From contig JASLZV010000011.1 in NCBI GenBank assembly GCA_030754715.1, positions 1 through 14,630 on the forward strand: a DNA stretch of 14,630 nucleotides, in the 5' to 3' direction. Source of the DNA: Phycisphaerae bacterium (GTDB taxonomy: Bacteria > Planctomycetota > Phycisphaerae > SM23-33). Under the pieces are notes generated by a model. The model was not told the origin of the DNA. It made no database searches and was given only the letters and a program-made list of their open reading frames with translations. The translations under genes were made by a program, and so were the position numbers. This document shows, in pieces, positions 1-7,130 of this stretch; within the stretch, counting starts at the first letter, position 1; each line of letters opens with the position of its first letter.

Positions 1-513
1 ATGCTTGAAAGTGTTCCCGCCGGCAGCGACGGCCTGCGTTGTTGGCCGCTGCTGAGCCCATTTGGCGGCGCACGGCTGCCGATCGGGACGGCCGGACGCC
101 TCACTGGTTTGCGTCTGTCACACACGCCGGGGCACATTCTTCGAGCCGTTATCGAGGGCCTGGCCATGGAACTGGAAAGGTATCTGCTTGTCCTGAAAGA
201 ATCGGGCCTTGCGGTCGAGCGGCTAGTCATGTGTGGGGGAGGGGCAAACAGCAGAGTTACACCCCAAATCGTCACCGATGTTACCGGCATGCCGGTTGCC
301 CCCAAGAGCCAGATGGACACCGCGGCCTTGGGGGCGGCGATGATCGCCCGGGGCTTGATCGAGCCGGAGGCGTCCCTGGCAGACCTGTCCGAAGCGATGG
401 CCAGACCATCCCGTATGGTACTGCCAGGCGCCGAAACCTCCCTGTACAGCGAAATGCTTAAGGAGTACCTTGCTTCGCTGCCGGCGGAATCTAGTGCGCA
501 CGGCAGCGCATAA
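1..513 (+). CDS. FGGY-family carbohydrate kinase, C-terminal part (5' end outside window)
   Basis: This is the C-terminal ATPase-fold domain of an FGGY sugar kinase of the xylulokinase/glycerol kinase type, which phosphorylates a sugar or polyol with ATP in the cytoplasm. About 170 residues are visible, while whole FGGY kinases are usually near 500, so the reading frame must enter from the left and the ATG at base 1 is probably an internal Met. Visible features are a P-L-L-S-P-F-G-G-A-R-L-P stretch (about residues 16-27), the helix RAVIEGLAMELE (48-59), the glycine-rich CGGGANS nucleotide-binding segment (77-83) followed by PQIVTDVTGMPV, and the typical late ALGAAMIARG (109-118). It is the first visible gene of a plus-strand run and lies 68 nt before the Gfo/Idh gene. 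The substrate cannot be read from this half. Family call is confident; xylulose specificity is not claimed. Confidence 0.88.
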   Translation: MLESVPAGSDGLRCWPLLSPFGGARLPIGTAGRLTGLRLSHTPGHILRAVIEGLAMELERYLLVLKESGLAVERLVMCGGGANSRVTPQIVTDVTGMPVAPKSQMDTAALGAAMIARGLIEPEASLADLSEAMARPSRMVLPGAETSLYSEMLKEYLASLPAESSAHGSA

Positions 514-581
514 GACCAATCCACGTGTGTAACGCTTGAAACTGCCTCGATGCGGATGGGTGTCGAGAAGGGAAAACTGAG

Positions 582-1832
582 ATGCCGAAGAAGAGAACAA
601 AGAAGATCAAGGTCGGCGTCGTCGGTGCCGCACGCGGTAAAGCCTTCGGTGTGGCAGCCGGCGCGAAACTGGAAATGGAACTTGTGGCCTTGTGCGACAC
701 GTGGCAGCGGCGGCTGGAACAGGTGGGTGAGCAACTCGACGTGGCTACCTATGCCGACTTCGACGAGTTTCTCCAGCACGACATGGACGCGGTGATTTTG
801 GCCAACTATTTTCACGAGCACACCAGGCTTGCCGTCAAGGCCCTCAAAGCCGGCAAACACGTCATGTCGGAAACGACGGCATGCTTCACACCGGCCGAAG
901 GCGTTGCCCTGGTCGAGGCCGTCGAAAAAAGCGGCAAGATTTACATGCTCGCCGAGAATTACCCGTACATGGTATTCAACCAGGAAATGCGGCGGATTTT
1001 TCGAACAGGCAAAATCGGCACATTCATGTATGGCGAGGGTGAGTACGTTCATCCGGAAAGCGCTGACTTCTGGAACAGCATTTCAAACGGTATAGACCAC
1101 TGGCGAAACTGGATTCCAGCCACCTATTACTGCACCCATTCCCTGGGGCCGATCATGTACATCACCGACACCAGGCCGGTCAAGGTCAACGGGCTTGTCA
1201 TGCCCCATTGCGATGATGACCCGGTAACGCAGAGGTGTCCGCGACGTAACGACGACGCCTCGATGATCGCCCTGCGGATGAACAACGGCGCCGTGGTGAA
1301 ACTCCTTCAGATGTGGCTGCGCGGCGAGAGCGTTTGGACGCGCATTCACGGCAGCAGAGGCCAGATGGAAAACCTTCGCCACGGCAATACACAAAAGGTC
1401 CGAATTCGGCGGGAGCAGTATCACCAGCGGCGCACCGGCCCGGTTGACCAGACCTACCTTCCCGAATTTCCCAAACACCACCAGGAGGCGATGAAGGCTA
1501 CCCACGGCGGCGGAGATTTTTTCATGAACTATCATTTCGCCGAGGCAATCCGTAAGAACACACCGCCCTATTTCGACGTATATCGCGGCGTGGCCATGTC
1601 ACTGGTCGGAATTCTGGCGTATCGCTCGGCCCTGAACGATTCAAATGCGCTTGAGATACCGGACTTCCGCAAGAAATCGGTCCGGCGCAGATATGCCGAC
1701 GACCGGTGGAGCCCCGATCCCGGACAGCGAAAGAAAGGTGACCCCTGGCCGAGCATCAAAGGCGACGTGAAACCGGGCGAAAAGGCCATGGCCTATGCAC
1801 GCAGGAACTGGGATCGATACCTCGATCTGTGA
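582..1832 (+). CDS. Gfo/Idh/MocA-family NAD(P)-dependent sugar oxidoreductase
   Basis: A 416-residue protein with an N-terminal Rossmann domain (about 8-130) and a C-terminal alpha/beta dimerisation and substrate domain (about 130-400). Family members oxidise or reduce sugars, inositols or sugar derivatives with NAD(P). The nucleotide-binding loop is GVVGAARGKAFG (12-23), a looser form of GxGxxG, followed by ALCDT at the end of strand 2 (36-40). After the AGKHV segment the usual E-K-P is replaced by S-E-T-T (96-99), so the catalytic-pocket Lys of many relatives is absent. AENYPYM (125-131) and THSLGP (185-190, with a candidate catalytic His) match the family. The ATG at 582 has a GAAGGG ribosome site 9 nt upstream. 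The basic C-terminus (about 360-395) is longer than in the smallest relatives. The gene lies between a sugar kinase and a URO-D gene, suggesting sugar catabolism; the substrate is unknown. Confidence 0.92.
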   Translation: MPKKRTKKIKVGVVGAARGKAFGVAAGAKLEMELVALCDTWQRRLEQVGEQLDVATYADFDEFLQHDMDAVILANYFHEHTRLAVKALKAGKHVMSETTACFTPAEGVALVEAVEKSGKIYMLAENYPYMVFNQEMRRIFRTGKIGTFMYGEGEYVHPESADFWNSISNGIDHWRNWIPATYYCTHSLGPIMYITDTRPVKVNGLVMPHCDDDPVTQRCPRRNDDASMIALRMNNGAVVKLLQMWLRGESVWTRIHGSRGQMENLRHGNTQKVRIRREQYHQRRTGPVDQTYLPEFPKHHQEAMKATHGGGDFFMNYHFAEAIRKNTPPYFDVYRGVAMSLVGILAYRSALNDSNALEIPDFRKKSVRRRYADDRWSPDPGQRKKGDPWPSIKGDVKPGEKAMAYARRNWDRYLDL

Positions 1833-1863
1833 ATCACTTGAAAAGTGAAGACTTTGGAGACAA

Positions 1864-3000
1864 ATGATTCCGCGAGTGACGGCTGAGACAGCAAGACTGG
1901 CGTTGGATACAATTCTGCAAAAGACAACCAGGGGAATACCCTCCTGGATGCTCCATATCATGGAACATTCCCAGATTGAGCGACTGACCGGTGCCAAGCC
2001 GGGCGACTACAAAAAGGACCCCGAAGGGGTGTACCTGGAGTTCCAGCGTTCGGTCGGGACGTGCCTGCTGGACCAATACATTCCTCTCAATCCGCTTACC
2101 ATGGGCGATCAGGGGTATGATGAAACTGAAAAGACGGCCACCACCGGGGCCTCGAGAATCATCATAGACGACAAGTTGATTGATTCTCCCGACGCGGTGA
2201 TAGAGCACATGGAACAGTTTGTGTTTCTAGCCCTTGAGGAGCAGATATCGCAATTCGATGAGGACGGAAACGTCAAAGGAATTCTCGACAATGAAGCAAA
2301 GATCCAGCACCTCCTCGGTCCCAAGATATTGAAGAGCGGCTTTGGGTTTGTCGCGTTTCCGCATTTCCGATACACGGAGTACGGATACGTGAATTACTTC
2401 ATGGCCTACGCTCTTTACCCGGAGGTTATGGAGAAAGATTTTTCGCTTCAGGCCGATCTGGCGGTGCTGAACAACCGGGCCGCCGCGCGAGCATACGCTG
2501 AAGGAAACCTGCCGCCTCTCCACCGGCTCGACTACGACATGGCCGACTCGCGGGGGATGCTGGTCGATGTCAGGTCGCTCGACAAGATCTGGTTTCCACA
2601 TTTTGCCCGATCCCTCGAGCCCATGCTGAAGACCGACGTCAAGATGATATGGCACTGCGACGGCAACCTCATGAAGATAGTTCCGCGCCTACTTGAGGTG
2701 GGGATCAGGGGATTCCAGGGATTCCAGTACGAAGACGGTATGGATTATGAGAGGATCTGTCGCATGAAGACGAGGGAAGGCAACGACCTTATCATCATCG
2801 GGGGTGTCTCGGTAACACGCACCCTGCCGTTCGGAACGCCGGACGACGTAAAGCGCGAACTGGCCTGGCTGGTCGAAAACGGCCCCAAAACCGGGCTGTT
2901 CCTTGCCGCTACAAGTTCGACTACCCCTGGCGTACCCTGGGACAATACCAAAACACTCGTCGAAGGACTTAAGTATTATCGCCAGCGTGGACGGGATTGA
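1864..3000 (+). CDS. URO-D superfamily protein (uroporphyrinogen decarboxylase-like / methyltransferase-like)
   Basis: A 378-residue soluble protein of the uroporphyrinogen decarboxylase TIM-barrel superfamily, which includes true HemE decarboxylases and corrinoid-dependent methyltransferases such as MtaA and CmuA. Support is mainly C-terminal: IWHCDGNLMKIVPRLLEVG (about 262-280) matches the H-x-x-G-N segment after a core strand, followed by GFQGFQYEDGMDYE, LIIIGGVSV, and the closing GLFLAATSSTTPGVPWDNT, which matches the 'ss..pgvp.eN' end of the family. In methyltransferase relatives zinc is bound by H-x-C plus a late Cys; here H264-C265-D266-G-N is seen and the late segment has no Cys. It is therefore neither a textbook MtaA nor a typical HemE, and haem synthesis is unlikely from its context. 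Start ATG 1864 has a GGAGA site just upstream. The stop is one base before the next ATG, implying co-translation with the amidohydrolase. The reaction is unknown. Confidence 0.85.
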   Translation: MIPRVTAETARLALDTILQKTTRGIPSWMLHIMEHSQIERLTGAKPGDYKKDPEGVYLEFQRSVGTCLLDQYIPLNPLTMGDQGYDETEKTATTGASRIIIDDKLIDSPDAVIEHMEQFVFLALEEQISQFDEDGNVKGILDNEAKIQHLLGPKILKSGFGFVAFPHFRYTEYGYVNYFMAYALYPEVMEKDFSLQADLAVLNNRAAARAYAEGNLPPLHRLDYDMADSRGMLVDVRSLDKIWFPHFARSLEPMLKTDVKMIWHCDGNLMKIVPRLLEVGIRGFQGFQYEDGMDYERICRMKTREGNDLIIIGGVSVTRTLPFGTPDDVKRELAWLVENGPKTGLFLAATSSTTPGVPWDNTKTLVEGLKYYRQRGRD

Positions 3001-3001
3001 A

Positions 3002-4069
3002 ATGCTATTTGAAGTCACGGATGTGGACAGAAAATTTTACGAGGCACATCTGGAAGACTTTCTGCCTAAGCGGATTATCGACGTCCACACGCACGTCTGG
3101 TTGGAAAAGATTCAGTCGAAGACGACAGATACATCCGACAGGACCGTCACGTGGCCGGAACGGGTCGCCCGCAAGAATTCCATCGAAGATCTGATGGAAA
3201 CCTATCAACTGATGTTCCCGGGAAAGACCGTCACGCCGATGATTTTTCCCGGCCTTCCGTCGCCCAAGGACGTCACCGCATCAAACGCCTACGTCAGGCA
3301 ATGCGCCGCGGACCACAACCTGCCTTCGCTGGTCTGGTCGATACCACAATGGGATTCAGGCGCCCTTGAACGGAAGATTATCGAGGGGCAATTTCTGGGG
3401 GCCAAGTGCTACCTGACCTTTGCGGACCCGAGCATTCCCGCGGGTGACATATGCATTTTTGACTACTTTCCGCACCACCAACTTGAGGTGCTGAATGCAC
3501 GCGGCTGGATTGTTATGCTGCACATTCCCCGGCCAGACCGACTGAAAGACCCCGTAAACCTGACCCAGATGATTGAGATCGAGAAACGTTATCCGAACAT
3601 CAAGTTGATTGTTGCCCATGTCGGCCGGACGTATTGTACCGAAAACGTCGGTAGCGCGTTTGAAGTCCTGGCAGAAACCCAGAACATGGTGTTCGATATT
3701 TCGGCCAATACGAACGCTGAGGTTTTAGAGCAACTCATCCGTACGGTCGGCCCAAAGCGCGTTCTGTTCGGCTCGGACCTGCCCATTACACGAATGCGCA
3801 TGCGACGCATTTGCCGGAACGGAACTTACGTCAATCTGGTACCAAAAGACCTTTATGGTAACGTGTCCGGCGACAAGAACATGCGAGAAGTGGAAGGCAA
3901 AGAGGCCCGGCGGCTGACCTTTTTCATGTATGAGGAAATCGCCGCTTTTCACCACGCTGCGCAGGCCACCGGACTTGCTCCACGTGACATCGAAGACATA
4001 TTTCACAACAACGCTAAAAGAATCATCGAGTCGGCCCGGTCCGGCGTTCCTGATTCCCGCACTCGGTAA
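3002..4069 (+). CDS. Amidohydrolase_2 (metal-dependent TIM-barrel hydrolase/lactonase-like)
   Basis: A 355-residue member of the amidohydrolase_2 branch, whose members include lactone hydrolases (LigI, sugar lactonases) and non-oxidative decarboxylases. The metal-site set is visible: DVHTH (H29, H31), AKCYLTF (K135 region), VMLHIP (H174), IVAHVG (H206) and VLFGSDLP (D259). A family-typical NNAKR (336-340) lies near the C-terminus. The frame is open upstream to 2903, but ATG 3002 is preferred: it avoids about 100 nt of overlap with the URO-D gene, sits one base after that gene's TGA, and has purines (GGACGGGA) about 6-10 nt upstream. There is no signal peptide, so it should be cytoplasmic. Beside an oxidoreductase and a sugar kinase, a lactonase-like role is a reasonable inference. 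An insertion around 265-305 (RMRMRR to MREVEGKEARR) may shape the active site. Confidence 0.9.
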   Translation: MLFEVTDVDRKFYEAHLEDFLPKRIIDVHTHVWLEKIQSKTTDTSDRTVTWPERVARKNSIEDLMETYQLMFPGKTVTPMIFPGLPSPKDVTASNAYVRQCAADHNLPSLVWSIPQWDSGALERKIIEGQFLGAKCYLTFADPSIPAGDICIFDYFPHHQLEVLNARGWIVMLHIPRPDRLKDPVNLTQMIEIEKRYPNIKLIVAHVGRTYCTENVGSAFEVLAETQNMVFDISANTNAEVLEQLIRTVGPKRVLFGSDLPITRMRMRRICRNGTYVNLVPKDLYGNVSGDKNMREVEGKEARRLTFFMYEEIAAFHHAAQATGLAPRDIEDIFHNNAKRIIESARSGVPDSRTR

Positions 4070-4093
4070 ATCGCGAACGGTCAAACAAAGTCG

Positions 4094-4107
4094 CCGCCAG
4101 GTGGCGG
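4094..4107. terminator. Short GC hairpin between convergent genes, possible weak terminator
   Basis: CCGCC and GGCGG (4094-4098 and 4103-4107) form a 5-bp stem with loop AGGT, followed on the plus strand by TTTCG. It lies in the 77-nt gap between the amidohydrolase stop and the convergent SIS gene stop, where a terminator is expected. The T run is short, so intrinsic termination is not certain. Confidence 0.35.
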
Positions 4108-4146
4108 TTTCGCCGTTCTGCCACACGCATTATTCGCAATGACAAA

Positions 4147-5163
4147 CTAAGCGAAGAACTCGTTGCCCACCTTGCGCGCCCGCTCGGCCTTGTCGAGGTC
4201 AATCCCCAGCGACAGACCTATCTCGATCAGAACGTTCCAGCCGGCCGCCAGGAACACGTAGGGATTCATCTCCCCCGCGTCGGGCACCTGTATCGTCTCC
4301 AGCGGAACCTTGGCGGAGGAAATCGCCACGACTTTCATCCCCACGCCATCCACCAACACCTCCTTGAATTTTTCCACCTCCTCGGCGATAGGCTCAACCA
4401 CAAAGACAATATCTCCGGCGTCCATCACCTCCTCTATGCCGTGCACGGCATAGGTGCCCTCGAGGAAGTCGGAGGTCTTGCGTGTGATCTCGTTGGTTTT
4501 AAGCGTCAAGTCCTCGGCCACACCGTCGTTCACCCCAGCGAAGTAGATGGTCCGCGCACCGGCGGCCGCTTCGATAATTTCCGGGGCAATCGGCATCGAA
4601 AGCGCTGTCTGCACTTTCTGGTCGAGTCCGACCAGGTCGGCAGACATGTCCCTTCCAGCTACGTGTGAGATGATCGACTGATAAAACATCGCCTGCTCGG
4701 CGACGCTCTTGGTAGCCGCCACCGCCTGCTCCCACCCGCAGGTCAGCACAAACGTCTCGGCCGCGTGCTTTTCCAGCAGCGTATCTTTGTTGGTGGTCAA
4801 ACCGTAGCGACGCACGTTACCCTCGGCCTGGAGTTTCTGCATGAGCAGAACCACCTCCTTGGTTCGACCGGAGTTGGAGGCCGCAAAGGTTGCGTATTTC
4901 GAAAGGTCATACGTCGCGGCTTGTCGCGAGCCTTCGGTAACAATGTGCAGGTCCAGCCCCCAGGTGAGGGCCTTGCGGATGACGTTCTTGGCCGGAAGGA
5001 TGCGACTGGAACCTTCGCCGATCAGCATCAATCTGCCCACGGAGGCGACATCCCGGGCGACCTTCCTGGTCACACTGGGGTCGAAGTTCCCGACCACATC
5101 AACGGTTTCCATCATCTCGCGTGCCAGTGCGTATTGCGTGTACTTGCAGTCTTGCGAATTCAT
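4147..5163 (-). CDS. Double-SIS-domain sugar isomerase/deglycase-like protein
   Basis: A 338-residue protein with two SIS (sugar isomerase) domains, similar in layout to the isomerase half of GlmS, to AgaS and to FrlB-type deglycases, but without the glutaminase domain. SIS domain 1 covers about 30-165: MLIGEGSSR (46-54), the phosphosugar loop ASNSGRTKEV (95-104), and the helix EQAVAATKSVAEQ (145-157). SIS domain 2 covers about 185-325: IYFAGVNDG (206-214) and the segment FLEGTYAVHGIEEV (233-246), where E235 and H241 occupy the region of the catalytic Glu and ring-opening His of GlmS-like isomerases. Family members act on phosphorylated amino sugars or glycated amino acids in the cytoplasm. 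The start is firm: ATG with AAGGGAG 6 nt upstream on the minus strand. It diverges from the GATase1-like gene across a 94-nt control region. The substrate is unknown. Confidence 0.88.
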   Translation of the reverse strand: MNSQDCKYTQYALAREMMETVDVVGNFDPSVTRKVARDVASVGRLMLIGEGSSRILPAKNVIRKALTWGLDLHIVTEGSRQAATYDLSKYATFAASNSGRTKEVVLLMQKLQAEGNVRRYGLTTNKDTLLEKHAAETFVLTCGWEQAVAATKSVAEQAMFYQSIISHVAGRDMSADLVGLDQKVQTALSMPIAPEIIEAAAGARTIYFAGVNDGVAEDLTLKTNEITRKTSDFLEGTYAVHGIEEVMDAGDIVFVVEPIAEEVEKFKEVLVDGVGMKVVAISSAKVPLETIQVPDAGEMNPYVFLAAGWNVLIEIGLSLGIDLDKAERARKVGNEFFA

Positions 5164-5204
5164 TTATCGCTCCCTTCACAATGACAAGTTTGTTTTTCGG
5201 AACA

Positions 5205-5218
5205 GCCGGGCACCCGGC
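5205..5218. promoter_or_regulatory. GC palindrome GCCGGG-CA-CCCGGC, candidate operator
   Basis: A perfect 6+6 inverted repeat with a 2-nt spacer lies in the 94-nt gap between the divergent SIS and GATase1-like genes, ending 3 nt before a TTGACA box at 5222. Its symmetry and position fit a repressor or activator site serving one or both genes. No T run follows on either strand, which argues against a terminator. The binding protein is unknown. Confidence 0.4.
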
Positions 5219-5221
5219 AAG

Positions 5222-5250
5222 TTGACACCTCAACCGCCGGGCTCTACAGT
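5222..5250 (+). promoter_or_regulatory. Sigma70-like promoter for the GATase1-like gene
   Basis: A perfect -35 TTGACA (5222-5227), a 17-nt spacer, and -10 TACAGT (5245-5250, 4 of 6 consensus). The expected transcription start, about 7 nt after the -10, falls on or beside the GTG at 5258, so the transcript could be leaderless. This would fit the absence of a purine-rich ribosome site before that GTG. Confidence 0.5.
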
Positions 5251-5257
5251 TACGCTC

Positions 5258-6013
5258 GTGACCGAAAAGATACTGTATGCCGGAGACTCAAGTCTCTCGA
5301 CGGCCGCCGGCTACCTGGCCGGCATACTCGCACATTACTGTCTGAAGTTCGACTACGTCTCAAGCGACCAACCCATCGGGCCGGCGCTTTCGACTTCAAG
5401 ATACGCCTTATACATAATCAGCGATTACCCTGTCAACAACGTGGAGCTCGATGACTTTGGAACCCTCCTGGAAGCCGTCAAGGACGGGGCAGGACTGATG
5501 ATGATCGGCGGATGGGAATCGTTCCACGGCCTAGGCGGTCAGTACAGCGCTTCGCCGCTGGCCGACGCCCTTCCGGTCCGGATGCAAAACTGCGACGACA
5601 GGGTCAACTCACCCCAGCCATGCCTGATTGAAAAACTCCGCGACCACGCAATAACCGGCGACCTGCCGTTCGACCGTCCGCCGACCATCGGGGGGTACAA
5701 CCGCGTACAGCCGAGGGGCGGCACGACGCAGATTCTGGCTGCACGGCACCTGGAGGTCACCGTATCGTCAACCGGCCGGTATAAGTTCACAAAGACCCAC
5801 GCCGCGCCGCTGCTGGTGGTCGGCGCGTTTGGCCGCGGCCGCACGGCCGTCTTCACCAGCGACGTTGCCCCGCATTGGGTCGGCGGACTTGTGGACTGGG
5901 GCCCAAAGCGCATCATCGCCCAGGCCTCCGGCGCCGCGGAGGTCGAGGTCGGCTGCCACTACGCCGAGTTCTTCGCACGGCTGGTTCGCTGGACGATGGG
6001 CCAACTGGATTGA
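5258..6013 (+). CDS. GATase1-like protein (putative glutamine amidotransferase fold)
   Basis: A 251-residue protein resembling the 'putative glutamine amidotransferase' GATase1_like family (Pfam PF07090 as I recall it), a flavodoxin-like fold common in planctomycetes and other sugar degraders. Visible: KILYAGDSSLSTAAGYLAG (4-22) at the N-terminus, LYIISDYP (51-58), LMMIGGWESFHG (80-91), GGYNRV (145-150), PLLVVGAFGRGRTAVFTSD (184-202) and SDVAPHWVGG (201-210). The GGWESFHG turn sits where real class I glutamine amidotransferases carry the nucleophile Cys; no Cys is present, so glutaminase activity is unlikely. The frame is open back to 4841 over the SIS gene, but the first family-like residues begin at the GTG chosen here; a TTG at 5222 is the other nearby option. 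It has no signal peptide. The role is unknown, perhaps sensing or binding a sugar. Confidence 0.8.
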   Translation: MTEKILYAGDSSLSTAAGYLAGILAHYCLKFDYVSSDQPIGPALSTSRYALYIISDYPVNNVELDDFGTLLEAVKDGAGLMMIGGWESFHGLGGQYSASPLADALPVRMQNCDDRVNSPQPCLIEKLRDHAITGDLPFDRPPTIGGYNRVQPRGGTTQILAARHLEVTVSSTGRYKFTKTHAAPLLVVGAFGRGRTAVFTSDVAPHWVGGLVDWGPKRIIAQASGAAEVEVGCHYAEFFARLVRWTMGQLD

Positions 6014-6049
6014 CGGACCCAATCCCCCCGCCAGTCGCCACAGCCACCC

Positions 6050-6904
6050 TCAACGGAACATATGGCCCATTTGTGGAGGCTCGTTGAACATGTCGCGGTA
6101 AATGCCGGGGTTGTATAGTGCAAACTCCACAGGCCGCAGGTATTCCAGCGGCCCGCCGCGCTCGATAAGTTCCACCACGATTTTAATTTGGCGCTGGGAC
6201 TTGAACTGCGCGATCGCATTGAGTTTGCGCCGAAAGGCCCACATCGGCGCACTGATGCGAAGCCTCGGAGGGGTGGGAAAGTTGCAATAGCAGGCAATCT
6301 CGTGGATGTAGGGCGGGCGATTCAGTGGGCGTCCCAGTTCCGGCCAGATCGCTCCTATGGCGTGAAAGCAACTTATAAGCATTTCGTCGTGGACCATCTT
6401 GTGGTCCGGATGCAGGTCGGCGCTGGTCGGCATAAATATCTGGTTCGGCCGCACACGGCGAAGTAACTCCGTGAAGGCATTTTGCAGGCCCGTATAGCCG
6501 TGGCTTTGGGTCGGATCGCCAGCCCCGGCCGGGTAGCGGCCCCGATACCGCGACAACTGGCAGTCGGGAAAACCCAGCCAATGAACGTGAGTCTTTCCGA
6601 TACCCAGCACCTTGCAGGCCGCATACGTCTCATCCTGGCGAATTTCACTGATGCTCCCCTTTTCCCCCGCCGAACAATAACCCATCGCCCCATCTGTAAC
6701 GACCGCAACGTGAACGGGCACGTTTTCCCTCAAGGCTGACTGGATCATCAGGCTGCCACCGATGACCACGTCGTCATCGTGCGGGCTAACGAACAGGAAG
6801 CACTCCTCTTCCTGCTTCCAATGCCGTGAAACCGACGCCAACGTAGTCCCCACCCGCCGTTCGCTTTCGACCAGCCGCACAAACTCGAATCCCTGCTTCG
6901 CCAT
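6050..6904 (-). CDS. PIG-L family deacetylase (LmbE-like)
   Basis: A 284-residue PIG-L/LmbE-family protein; members use zinc to remove N-acetyl groups from GlcNAc-containing substrates such as GlcNAc-PI, the mycothiol/bacillithiol precursors and chitobiose. The metal motif is FVSPHDDDVVIGGSL (38-52), with H42, D44 and D45 matching H-x-D-D; the usual Pro after His is Asp. The second signature is ADLHPDHKMVHDEM (162-175), with H165 and H168 as candidate ligand and base. VAVVTDGAMGY (67-77), RQDETYAACKVLG (89-101) and WLGFPDCQL (109-117) are typical of the family. The frame is open upstream to 7042, but ATG 6904 is preceded by GAGGAG 7 nt upstream and the extra residues have no family character. 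It is the last gene of a minus-strand series behind an N-acyltransferase-like gene, so the pair may trade one acyl group for another on an amino sugar. That is inference. Confidence 0.92.
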   Translation of the reverse strand: MAKQGFEFVRLVESERRVGTTLASVSRHWKQEEECFLFVSPHDDDVVIGGSLMIQSALRENVPVHVAVVTDGAMGYCSAGEKGSISEIRQDETYAACKVLGIGKTHVHWLGFPDCQLSRYRGRYPAGAGDPTQSHGYTGLQNAFTELLRRVRPNQIFMPTSADLHPDHKMVHDEMLISCFHAIGAIWPELGRPLNRPPYIHEIACYCNFPTPPRLRISAPMWAFRRKLNAIAQFKSQRQIKIVVELIERGGPLEYLRPVEFALYNPGIYRDMFNEPPQMGHMFR

Positions 6905-7018
6905 GGCTGTGCTCCTCGGATTGAACGCACCACCCGTCAACGCGGCAGAGTGTAACACACAGCCGCCAGGGTTTCCCAGCCTCGACCGAAAAACTGAGTG
7001 AAAGCGGACTTTAAGGAG

Positions 7019-7050
7019 CCCGGGCCGCTTCCCGCTCCGCATCGCCCGGG
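7019..7050. repeat. GC-rich inverted repeat between acyltransferase and PIG-L genes
   Basis: CCCGGGC (7019-7025) and GCCCGGG (7044-7050) are perfect inverted arms around an 18-nt spacer, in the 226-nt gap between two minus-strand genes. Neither side has a T run, so it could be a weak terminator, an mRNA-stabilising hairpin or a protein site. The rest of the gap (6905-7130) shows no gene and no convincing promoter. Confidence 0.35.
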
Positions 7051-7130
7051 GATATCCTCGGTGTCTTTCCTACATCACCACTCCAAGCCGCCGATGATGA
7101 TCCGCAAGGGCACGGGCACGAATACCCGCC

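Noticed and set aside
1864..3000. URO-D gene as hemE for haem synthesis
   Set aside because: The active-site region differs from HemE and no haem gene is nearby; the sugar-enzyme context points elsewhere.
4841..5257. Upstream extension of the GATase1-like reading frame
   Set aside because: The first 139 codons lie over the SIS gene and the divergent control region and have no family resemblance; the domain begins at the GTG at 5258.
6905..7042. 46-codon upstream extension of the PIG-L gene
   Set aside because: Residues have no family character and the ATG at 6904 has a strong GAGGAG ribosome site.
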